Source: an uncultured Nitrosospira sp. (GTDB taxonomy: Bacteria > Nitrospirota > Nitrospiria > Nitrospirales > Nitrospiraceae). From it: a stretch of 64,000 nucleotides of DNA. Positions 35,848 through 44,408 of this stretch are shown here, one piece after another (positions within the stretch are counted from its first letter, which is position 1; the number at the start of each line of letters is the position of its first letter). The stretch covers positions 1 through 64,000 of the forward strand of contig CAADGK010000015.1 in the NCBI GenBank assembly GCA_900696515.1. The letters run 5' to 3'. Position numbers and translations under genes: made by a program. The notes under the pieces are model-generated. The model searched no databases. It was not told where the DNA came from and saw only the letters and a list, made by a program, of their open reading frames with translations.

Positions 35848-36335
35848 GGACAAGCCTAAGACGTCAAGCGGAATGATGAGCAGGTGATGAGGACGTGAGC
35901 CCGGTCGGATCGGGGGGAGGATCGGCAACTCGCCGCAGACCTGGTCCGTTACTTGAGTGAGCGGTCGCGGGACGTTTCGAAGACTCGTTCGCCGGAGCGC
36001 GATCGGTTTTCCTGAGGTCCTCCACTGTCCGATTCTTGACCATCAATTCATTGTTGCATGTGCTGTGTCACAGACCGGAGATCTCTGGGGCTGCAGGCCG
36101 AACCTTGATATTGTGGCAGCGCAAGGAATTGGGGTTAGCCCTCGGAGACGTTTCCCTGAATGGAATCGTGTTGGGTCAAGTGTCCAATGTGAATATGGTG
36201 GACCGATACAAGAGGGTGTGTTCATCTAGAAAGGTAGAAATCTGGTTATCCTCGATGATTTTTCAGACAGAAACGGGTAAGCTTCCGCCGGGCAAGCACC
36301 CTTCCTGCACCCCCATAGGTTAACGCGGGTTCTAA
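35848..36335. other. Gap before the defence cluster, no supported gene
   Basis: Short open frames only. One stretch (about 35910-36015, plus strand) reads like decayed coding sequence (EDRQLAADLVRYLSERSRDV) and may be more of the lost mobile element. A weak promoter candidate, TTGGGT-N17-TATGGT near 36173-36201, could serve the restriction gene, but I do not rely on it. Confidence 0.4.
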
Positions 36336-39300
36336 ATGAGTGCTGACTTCTTCTCTAAACCCATTCTGAATTCGCCCTATGCATATCCTTCTCGCCACTG
36401 GGAACTTGATGAACAGGGGCAACCGACCCAGAAAATTATAGAAATCCGTCGCCCCGCCGAATTTATCACACCGATTCCAAAGCCCAAGAAACGAAAATCC
36501 TCAGAGAAACAGTCCTCGATTGTCTTCGATGAAGGGAAGGGCCTCTCAACACAAGAACAGCAGTATGATGTCACGGCTATCATCAACGGCGTGCGGGACC
36601 AAGTAGAAGCATGGCGAAGGTTACTGAATCCCAACGACTGGCAGGTGACTCCAGAAACCGCGCGGCTGCTCCAACACTGGCGCCATCACAAATTCAACAG
36701 CACGAGACCATTTTTCTGCCAAGTCGAGGCGGCTGAAACGGCCATTTGGTTAACGGAGGTGGCTTCGAGTACCAAGGCAGGCAAGGGGTTTCTTGAGCAC
36801 CTTGCGAACGCCAACAACGACGCCAATCCAGGACTGTCGAGACTGGCGTTGAAGTTGGCCACAGGCGCTGGCAAGACCACCGTCATGGCCATGCTAATCG
36901 CGTGGCAGACGATCAACGCCGTGCGACGCCCCAACAGCAAGAAATTCACTCGCGGTTTTCTCGTTGTGACGCCTGGCCTCACGATCAAAGACCGCCTGCG
37001 TGTCCTCCAGCCGAATGATCTAGACAGCTACTATGCCAGCCGCGAGCTAGTGCCCAATGACATGCTTGGCGATGTGACTCACGCGAAGATCATCATCACC
37101 AATTTCCACTCGTTCAAATTGCGAGAACGAATCGAACTCTCAAAGGGTGGTCGGTCGTTCCTTCAAGGGCGAGGCGAAGAGTTATTGACACTCGAAACCG
37201 ATGGCCAGATGCTTCAAAGAGTGATGCCTGATTTGATGGGCATGAAGAACATTCTCGTCCTCAATGACGAGGCGCACCATTGCTACCGAGAGAAGCCGGG
37301 AGCAAAAATCGATGATGAAGACCTTAAAGGGGATGAGAAGAAAGAGGCCGAGAAGAATAGTGAGGCGGCTCGCCTCTGGATTTCTGGCCTCGAGATCGTC
37401 ACTCGAAAACTTGGTGTCACGCAGGTTGTCGATCTATCGGCCACACCATTCTTTCTGAGTGGCTCGGGCTACGCCGAGGGCACGCTCTTTCCCTGGACTA
37501 TGAGCGATTTCTCCCTCATGGATGCGATCGAATGCGGCATTGTGAAATTGCCGCGCGTGCCAGTGGCGGACAATATCCCAGGGGAAGACATGCCCAAGTT
37601 TCGCAACCTCTGGGAGCATATCCGGACAAGGATGCCGAAGAAGGGGCGTGGAAAGGCTGCAACCCTCGATCCTCTTAGCTTGCCAGTCGAGTTGCAGACC
37701 GCCCTTGAAGCGCTCTACGGCCACTATCAAAAGACCTTCGACCTCTGGAAAGAGAGCGGCATGCGGGTGCCGCCCTGTTTTATCGTGGTCTGCAACAATA
37801 CGTCTACATCTAAGTTGGTCTACGACTATATCTCAGGCTTTCAGCGCGAGAACGAAGATGGATCGAGTACGTTAGAGAACGGCCGACTTGAGCTATTTAG
37901 GAACTTTGATGAACACGGGAACCCTCTTCCTCGACCGAACACACTTCTCATTGATAGTGAGCAGCTCGAATCAGGTGAAGCCTTGGATGACAATTTCCGT
38001 GGAATGGCTGCCAATGAAATCGAGCAATTCCGGCGAGAGATTATCGAGCGCACAGGCGATCAACGGCAAGCGGAGGGGCTCACCGACCAAGACTTGCTAC
38101 GGGAGGTCATGAATACAGTCGGCAAGCACGGGCGGCTAGGCGAGTCGATCCGCTGCGTGGTGTCTGTATCCATGCTGACCGAAGGATGGGATGCCAACAC
38201 GGTCACGCATGTACTGGGCGTGCGAGCCTTTGGCACACAACTGCTGTGCGAACAGGTCATCGGCCGAGCCTTGCGGCGTGAATCCTACGATTTGAACAAT
38301 GAGGGTCTCTTTGATGTCAGATACGCGGATGTCCTTGGCATCCCGTTCGATTTCACGGCAAAGCCGGTGATCGCTCCGCCTCAGCCGCCAAGAGAAACCG
38401 TCCATGTCAAAGCGATGCGTCCCGAACGGGATGCGCTCGAAATCACCTTTCCTCGTGTCGAAGGCTATCGCGTCGAGCTGCCCGAAGAACGGCTCACTGC
38501 CAAATTCAATGAGGATTCCATTTTGGAGCTGACACCAGATCTCGTTGGCCCTTCCAAAACGAAGAACGCCGGGATTATCGGAGAAGCTGTTGACTTGGAC
38601 TTGGAACACTTGGAGGACATGCGGCCCTCGACGGTGCTCTTCCATGTGGCCAAGCGTCTGCTTTATACCAAGTGGCGTGATCCGGGAGAAGAGCCCAAGC
38701 TCCACCTGTTCGGCCAGCTCAAACGCATTACGAAAGAATGGATCGATACCTGCCTCGTCTGCAAAGGCGGCACCTATCCGGCACAACTCATGTACCAAGA
38801 ATTGGCCGACATGGCCTGTGAACGCATCACTGCCGGCATTACACGAGCGCTGGTGGGAAAGCGGCCCATTAAGGCGCTACTCGATGCCTACAATCCGACT
38901 GGTTCAACAAGGCACGTGAATTTTAATACATCCAGACGGGATCGCTGGGAAACCGATGCCAAGCGGTCTCACATCAACTGGGTTATTCTCGACAGCGATT
39001 GGGAAGGTGAGTTCTGCCGCGTGGCCGAAGCTCATCCCAAGGTCAGAGCCTATGTCAAAAATCACAATCTCGGTCTGGAAGTGCCGTACCGGTATGGATC
39101 GGAGACCAGGCGGTATATCCCGGACTTCATCGTCCTGGTGGATGACGGTCATGGGGACCAAGACCTGCTCCACCTGATTGTGGAGATCAAAGGCTACCGG
39201 CGCGAGGATGCGAAGGAAAAGAAGGCCACCATGGAAAACTATTGGGTGCCTGGGGTGAACAACCTTGGTACGTATGGTCGCTGGGCCTTTGCCGAGTTCA

Positions 39301-39404
39301 CCGAGATCTACCAGATCGCGACTGACTTTGAAGCAAAGGTCGCGAGTGAATTTAACAAGATGATCGAGACGGCGGCAGTCTCGCCCGTGGTCGAAGGGAA
39401 GTAG
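36336..39404 (+). CDS. Type III-like restriction enzyme, helicase-nuclease subunit (BPTD_3080 family)
   Basis: The 1022-residue protein has an N-terminal family segment (PILNSPYAYPSRHWELDEQG), a superfamily 2 helicase core with Walker A ATGAGKTT at 175-182, DEAH at 311-314, and motifs V-VI in SMLTEGWD and EQVIGRALRRE. Near the C-terminus, IPDFIVLV (about 927) and IVEIKGY (about 949) give a PD-(D/E)xK nuclease. It thus resembles the Res subunit of type III systems: ATP-driven translocation or switching and cleavage of unmodified DNA. It starts the six-gene cluster; the methyltransferase follows after 2 bp. Complete, no frameshift. Confidence 0.88.
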   Translation: MSADFFSKPILNSPYAYPSRHWELDEQGQPTQKIIEIRRPAEFITPIPKPKKRKSSEKQSSIVFDEGKGLSTQEQQYDVTAIINGVRDQVEAWRRLLNPNDWQVTPETARLLQHWRHHKFNSTRPFFCQVEAAETAIWLTEVASSTKAGKGFLEHLANANNDANPGLSRLALKLATGAGKTTVMAMLIAWQTINAVRRPNSKKFTRGFLVVTPGLTIKDRLRVLQPNDLDSYYASRELVPNDMLGDVTHAKIIITNFHSFKLRERIELSKGGRSFLQGRGEELLTLETDGQMLQRVMPDLMGMKNILVLNDEAHHCYREKPGAKIDDEDLKGDEKKEAEKNSEAARLWISGLEIVTRKLGVTQVVDLSATPFFLSGSGYAEGTLFPWTMSDFSLMDAIECGIVKLPRVPVADNIPGEDMPKFRNLWEHIRTRMPKKGRGKAATLDPLSLPVELQTALEALYGHYQKTFDLWKESGMRVPPCFIVVCNNTSTSKLVYDYISGFQRENEDGSSTLENGRLELFRNFDEHGNPLPRPNTLLIDSEQLESGEALDDNFRGMAANEIEQFRREIIERTGDQRQAEGLTDQDLLREVMNTVGKHGRLGESIRCVVSVSMLTEGWDANTVTHVLGVRAFGTQLLCEQVIGRALRRESYDLNNEGLFDVRYADVLGIPFDFTAKPVIAPPQPPRETVHVKAMRPERDALEITFPRVEGYRVELPEERLTAKFNEDSILELTPDLVGPSKTKNAGIIGEAVDLDLEHLEDMRPSTVLFHVAKRLLYTKWRDPGEEPKLHLFGQLKRITKEWIDTCLVCKGGTYPAQLMYQELADMACERITAGITRALVGKRPIKALLDAYNPTGSTRHVNFNTSRRDRWETDAKRSHINWVILDSDWEGEFCRVAEAHPKVRAYVKNHNLGLEVPYRYGSETRRYIPDFIVLVDDGHGDQDLLHLIVEIKGYRREDAKEKKATMENYWVPGVNNLGTYGRWAFAEFTEIYQIATDFEAKVASEFNKMIETAAVSPVVEGK

Positions 39405-39406
39405 GC

Positions 39407-42307
39407 ATGGCCAAGAAGCAAGCGACTACCAAGACCGTTGAAGCGCTGAAGCACGACGAGGCGAAGCGAAAGAATATTCCCACGGCGGAATATCAGTCCA
39501 TCTTGCAAAAAGAAGAACAAAGCCCTGTCCGGATCGCCTACGAACGGCGCAATCGTGATTTGGACCCGCAACTGGTCTGGCGTGGGAAGGATGAGCAAGA
39601 TTGGTCCGATCTCGTCGTACACGCCTCGCCGCTCTACATCCAAGAGAAGGTCCACCCGAAGGCGCTGATTGACGACTTGTTGCGTGAAACCAAGGAGCGT
39701 GAGTACGAAACCGGGCAACTCACACCAGATCTCTTCGCTGACTTCAACGGCATCCCCAAGGGAGTAGACAAGACCGAGTTCTATCAGCATGACCAGAACT
39801 GGTCGAATCGCATGATTCTCGGCGATTCACTCCAAGTCATGGCCAGCCTGGCCGAGCGTGAGGGGCTGCGAGGCAAGGTGCAATGCATCTACTTCGACCC
39901 ACCCTACGGCATCAAATTCAATAGCAACTTCCAGTGGAGCACCACCAGCCGTGATGTGAAAGATGGAAACGCTGATCACATCACCCGCGAGCCGGAACAA
40001 GTGAAGGCCTTTCGCGATACATGGCGCGATGGCATTCATAGTTACCTGACCTATCTCCGCGACCGCCTCACGGTCGCCCGCGATCTCCTCACCGATTCCG
40101 GCTCCATCTTCGTGCAGATCGGCGATGAAAATGTCCACCGCGTTCGAGCAGTGATGGATGAGGTGTTTGGGGAAAGCAATTTTGCAGCACTTATATCTGT
40201 CAACAAAACCAGTGGGCTTGGCTCAACCTTGTTGGCTGGCACACAAGATTTTGTTCTCTGGTATTCCAAGAATAAAGTCTCGACGAAGTTCAGACGACTA
40301 TACAGTGACAAGATGGATCGTGCTGCATCAGACAGTCACTACCAACTCGATGAGGAGGGACGACTATTCACCCTAAGTGATCTCAGTGGGCAGAATAATA
40401 ATGTCGCGTCATGTATTTATACCTTTCGGTACCAAGGAACGGATTTTCCTACACCAACGGGTCGGCAGTGGAAAACAACTTTACTGGGACTGACCAGACT
40501 AGCCCAGGCAGGTCGAGTCCAAATATCCGGACGCTCCGTTCGGTACAAGAGGTTTGCGGCTGACCTGCCCGTTCTTCCCGTCACGGATGTTTGGAGCGAC
40601 GTTGGAGGAAGTGTTCAAAGTCGTAATGACCCAAAGATCTATGTTGTGCAGACAGGGACCACAGTAATTCAACGCTGTGTCTTGATGAGCACTGATCCCG
40701 GTGACCTTGTGCTCGATCCCACCTGTGGTTCAGGTACTACCGCTACCGTAGCTGAACAATGGGGGCGTAGGTGGATCACCATTGATACCTCACGGGTAGC
40801 GCTGGCACTGGCCCGTGCCCGAATAATGGGGGCGCGCTATCCTTATTATTTCCTCGCCGATTCTCGTGAAGGCCAACTCAAGGAGGCCGAAGCCAGCCGT
40901 ACGGTCCCGAGCTCCCAGCCAGTGTGTGGGAACATTCGCCACGGTTTCGTTTATGATCGCGTCCCACAAATTACTCTGCAGTCTTTCTCGAAGAACTCTG
41001 AGATCGATGTTATTTGGGACAAGTGGAAGGCGAAGCTGGAACTCTTGCGAGAGTCGTTGAACAGGGAGCTCGAGAAGACTTGGCAGGAATGGGAGGTTCC
41101 ACGAGAGGCCGAAGACCCATGGGATACCAAGACACGGGAGATGTTCTATGAACTCCAGGCCGAGCAGAAACGTGGAGATAAAGACAGCGCAGCTAGCATC
41201 GCCGAATGGCTCCAGGGAATTAACCGAAACCTGAAACGAAACTACACGCTCAAGACTCTACCTGAAAAGCCTGCCGATGCATGGCCCGAAGCACCTGCCA
41301 AATTGCATTCTGACTGGTGGCAGGCGCGCATCGCCCGGCAGCAGGAAATCGACAAGTCTATTGCTGCCAAGGCCGAGTTTGAATACCTCTACGACAAACC
41401 CTACGAGGATAAAAAGAAGGTCCGCGTGGCTGGCCCGTTTACCGTCGAGAGCCTTTCGCCCCACCGTGTGCTGGGCGTGGATGAAAATGATGAGTTGATC
41501 GATACGTCCAAAGAAAGCAGCCCAGAGTACGGGGCGAAACAAAGCTTCGCGCAGATGATCCTGGAGAATCTCAAGACTGCGGGGGTTCAGCAGGCGCATA
41601 AGGCAGACAAGGTAGACTTTACATCCCTGATACCGTGGCCTGGTGATCTCGTGTGTGCGGAAGGTCGCTACCTGGAAGGGGACAGGGAAAAGCGCGCCGC
41701 CATCTTCATCGGACCTGAATTTGGTACCGTCACTCGTCCAGATCTAGTGGAAGCCGCTAGAGAGGCTGGCGACGCCGGATTCGACGTGCTCATCGCATGT
41801 GCCTTCAATTACGAAGCCCATACCACTGAGTTCAGCAAGCTGGGACGCATCCCCGTGCTCAAGGCCAGGATGAATGCCGACCTACACATGTCCGACGACC
41901 TCAAGAACACCGGCAAGGGTAACCTCTTCGTCATCTTTGGCGAGCCGGATATCGATATCCTCAAAGAGAAAGACGGCAAGGTAAGGGTGAAGGTCAAAGG
42001 GGTGGACGTGTTCAAACCCCAAACCGGTGAAGTCATCAGTGATGGTGCCGATGGCATTGCCTGCTGGTTTATCGACACGGACTACAACGAAGAAAGCTTC
42101 TTCGTCCGCCACGCCTATTTCCTCGGCGCGACCGATCCCTACAGTGCGCTCAAAACAACCCTCAAATCCGAGATCGACCCCGAAGCCTGGGCCACCCTCA
42201 ACAGCGACACATCCCGTGCTTTTGAGAAACCTAAGTCAGGGCGAATCGCCGTGAAAGTCATCAACCACTTGGGTGATGAAGTGATGAAGGTGTTTAGAGT
42301 TAACTAG
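39407..42307 (+). CDS. DNA methyltransferase of the type III-like system
   Basis: A 966-residue amino-methyltransferase. The catalytic motif DPPYGIKFNSNF is at about 164, and the AdoMet motif LDPTCGSGTTATVAE at about 434, the beta-class order used by type III Mod enzymes and many N6-adenine methylases. The long C-terminal half (from about 520) has charged helical and unknown regions that may bind DNA or the Res subunit. The region between the motifs would hold the target-recognition domain. The start is 2 bp after the res stop, so they are co-translated. Base specificity and recognition site are unknown. Confidence 0.88.
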   Translation: MAKKQATTKTVEALKHDEAKRKNIPTAEYQSILQKEEQSPVRIAYERRNRDLDPQLVWRGKDEQDWSDLVVHASPLYIQEKVHPKALIDDLLRETKEREYETGQLTPDLFADFNGIPKGVDKTEFYQHDQNWSNRMILGDSLQVMASLAEREGLRGKVQCIYFDPPYGIKFNSNFQWSTTSRDVKDGNADHITREPEQVKAFRDTWRDGIHSYLTYLRDRLTVARDLLTDSGSIFVQIGDENVHRVRAVMDEVFGESNFAALISVNKTSGLGSTLLAGTQDFVLWYSKNKVSTKFRRLYSDKMDRAASDSHYQLDEEGRLFTLSDLSGQNNNVASCIYTFRYQGTDFPTPTGRQWKTTLLGLTRLAQAGRVQISGRSVRYKRFAADLPVLPVTDVWSDVGGSVQSRNDPKIYVVQTGTTVIQRCVLMSTDPGDLVLDPTCGSGTTATVAEQWGRRWITIDTSRVALALARARIMGARYPYYFLADSREGQLKEAEASRTVPSSQPVCGNIRHGFVYDRVPQITLQSFSKNSEIDVIWDKWKAKLELLRESLNRELEKTWQEWEVPREAEDPWDTKTREMFYELQAEQKRGDKDSAASIAEWLQGINRNLKRNYTLKTLPEKPADAWPEAPAKLHSDWWQARIARQQEIDKSIAAKAEFEYLYDKPYEDKKKVRVAGPFTVESLSPHRVLGVDENDELIDTSKESSPEYGAKQSFAQMILENLKTAGVQQAHKADKVDFTSLIPWPGDLVCAEGRYLEGDREKRAAIFIGPEFGTVTRPDLVEAAREAGDAGFDVLIACAFNYEAHTTEFSKLGRIPVLKARMNADLHMSDDLKNTGKGNLFVIFGEPDIDILKEKDGKVRVKVKGVDVFKPQTGEVISDGADGIACWFIDTDYNEESFFVRHAYFLGATDPYSALKTTLKSEIDPEAWATLNSDTSRAFEKPKSGRIAVKVINHLGDEVMKVFRVN

Positions 42308-42342
42308 TCATGAGTGCGAAACCATATGAGAAGACCTAGCAA

Positions 42343-43374
42343 ATGAAGGAATCAAGACCTAAACCAAGCGAACTTCTCAGTTCAGATAAACCAGTTGGTT
42401 CGGTTGCATCTTTCCCAGCTCTCGCATTGGAGCAAAATGAGCAAAAGTTTTACTTTGCCACAATTCCTAAAGAAGACATTTTCCCTTTCTGCTATGTAGC
42501 TGGTAGAGATGAGGATCCCAAGGATGGCTTCCAACGCACCCTTGATCGCAATCGTGCTCGGGACATCGCTCGTTACCTGGATGATTCAGTAGGATCCATT
42601 CCAACAAATGTGGTCCTTTCCGCCCAGCCAGAGGCTGAAGTCGAATACAACTCAAAGTCCAAGCTAATTAAATTCAAGCGCCAGCCAAAAGCCTTTTTGG
42701 TACTCGACGGGCAGCATCGACTGTATGGGTATGGTTTAACCAACAAGAAACATAGAATTCCGGTCTCAATCTATGTCGGGCTCAATAAGAAGGAAGAGGT
42801 TTCGCTCTTCATCGACATAAATACAACTCAGCGGGGAGTTCCGGCCGCACTCCTCTTAGACATTAAGCATCTGGCTGAAAAAGAGTCGCTGATTGAGGCG
42901 GAACTCAGAAAACTGTTTGATTATTTATCCACTGAGCCAGATTCTCCAGTTCATGGACTCTTAAGCCCTTCGCAATCTGCACGGGGGAAAATAGCCCGGC
43001 CTACGTTTAATCGTGCCGTCGAACCAGCTTTAAAGAGCCAGGTGATGGACCAATTGCCGATCGCCAAGCGATTCCTACTTTTCAAGAACTATCTCAAAGC
43101 AGTGGAAGGTTGCCTCAGTGACCCTCGACTTCTGTCACTTTCTGCATACTTTGAATCTTTCTGCGCACTGTTTGATGAAGTTCTTCGAATCGCTCGTGAG
43201 CGCTTCTCGAACTATAAGCCTGAATCACTCGCGAAAGTGTTGACGCCCTTAAAATCAATTGATCTTTCCAAAATTTCCAGTGGCGGAAAAGTCAAGATAT
43301 CCAAGGCGAACATCATCCCGATTCTCAAAGAGACGCTTAATGGTCAAATAGTGGTGGACGAGAACATGATATGA
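42343..43374 (+). CDS. DGQHR-domain (DndB-like) protein
   Basis: A 343-residue protein with DGQHRLYGYG at 122-131 and the preceding FQRTLDRNRARDIARYLD, both typical of the DGQHR/DndB family. DndB represses dnd genes in phosphorothioate systems; other members occur in defence islands with unknown roles. No dndC, dndD, dndE or ssp gene is present here, so it has been recruited to a methylation-type locus. It follows the methyltransferase by 35 bp and overlaps the next gene by ATGA. DNA binding is inferred from the family only. Confidence 0.82.
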   Translation: MKESRPKPSELLSSDKPVGSVASFPALALEQNEQKFYFATIPKEDIFPFCYVAGRDEDPKDGFQRTLDRNRARDIARYLDDSVGSIPTNVVLSAQPEAEVEYNSKSKLIKFKRQPKAFLVLDGQHRLYGYGLTNKKHRIPVSIYVGLNKKEEVSLFIDINTTQRGVPAALLLDIKHLAEKESLIEAELRKLFDYLSTEPDSPVHGLLSPSQSARGKIARPTFNRAVEPALKSQVMDQLPIAKRFLLFKNYLKAVEGCLSDPRLLSLSAYFESFCALFDEVLRIARERFSNYKPESLAKVLTPLKSIDLSKISSGGKVKISKANIIPILKETLNGQIVVDENMI

Positions 43375-44381
43375 TTCCGCGGGGGACAATTTATAGCGAA
43401 TTGCGTTCCCAAATGGTCAGAAATTTCCCTGAGGGTTCGAAGGCGCCGTACGGGGATTTCACCAGTGTTGGCGAATGGCTTTCGACAGGCTCCCTCGTTG
43501 TAAAGACCTCTACAAAGTGCAAAGTTACGTTTGAAGCTCCGGTGGTCGAATTTGGATCGAGACTTCTAACGGAAATCGAGAATCTTCTTAATCACTGCTT
43601 TGAGCACCTGCAGGAGCTCGGCTGCACAGCTGAGGACAAGAGGGTCAGAAGTGAGGCTTGGAATACAGTTACAGCGTATTACTTCGCGTTTTTCTCCGCA
43701 TCAGCCGTGTTGCGTCTGCTGGGACGGCCAGTTGTATTTCTGCACCGTAATCAGCTTCAGGCCTTCACAAAGATCTTGGGGAGTGGAATCGCACCAAGCC
43801 AGGGAGCCTTTGAGATTGTCCTTGTCAGCTCGATTTCAGCGACCCACGCAGAATTTAGTCTGCATCAAACGAACAAGGTTCATGAAGCTACTTGGCAACG
43901 ACTCTTTGGGATTTTCGATGACTTGCATCGAAAGCTCAGTGCCAAACTAGATGCAAAGGAACTACTCTTTTACGCTGCCCTATCTACCAAGGTCCTCTTC
44001 TCAGAGTATGTCAACTTCCAGTGGCCTTCTTCTGTACGTAATCGGGCAAATTATCGCCCCGGATATGCGTACAAGCTGCAAACAGCCCGTAGCCCACACT
44101 TCAAGATATTCAGCGAATGGGCACAGGCGGAATCACAGGAAACAAGCAATCTCCTTGATGCAGCGCTGAGAGCATGCAGTTCTGATGTCGCAAATTTTGG
44201 AAACCATGTTCAACTCATGACGGCAGTTGGAACCTCTCTTTTCCTTCTAGCTCGTGAGCTTTACTCCGACCTACTAACGCGGAAGAGATTGGATAAACGG
44301 TGGGAAAACCACCGTCGCTCATATGTGAACAAAATGTGCTTTGTGCGAGATGATCACAAGAGGCTTGCCAGGACATTTTAG
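43371..44381 (+). CDS. Unknown protein coupled to the DGQHR gene
   Basis: A 336-residue, mostly helical soluble protein that I do not recognise. A segment at about 96-120 (SEAWNTVTAYYFAFFSASAV, then LRLLGRP) recalls the YYxxFF..A..LL..G helix of HEPN or YaaC-like proteins, but no convincing Rx4-6H catalytic motif is seen. Its ATG overlaps the DGQHR stop (ATGA), so the two products probably work together. The start is well placed; A+T content is higher than in the flanking backbone, suggesting transfer. Confidence 0.7.
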   Translation: MIPRGTIYSELRSQMVRNFPEGSKAPYGDFTSVGEWLSTGSLVVKTSTKCKVTFEAPVVEFGSRLLTEIENLLNHCFEHLQELGCTAEDKRVRSEAWNTVTAYYFAFFSASAVLRLLGRPVVFLHRNQLQAFTKILGSGIAPSQGAFEIVLVSSISATHAEFSLHQTNKVHEATWQRLFGIFDDLHRKLSAKLDAKELLFYAALSTKVLFSEYVNFQWPSSVRNRANYRPGYAYKLQTARSPHFKIFSEWAQAESQETSNLLDAALRACSSDVANFGNHVQLMTAVGTSLFLLARELYSDLLTRKRLDKRWENHRRSYVNKMCFVRDDHKRLARTF

Positions 44382-44408
44382 AGGTTTGCTGCTATTACGG
44401 CTCTGACA

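Noticed and set aside
38136-38798. Minus-strand frame within the restriction helicase gene
   Set aside because: Shadow of helicase motifs V-VI on the plus strand.
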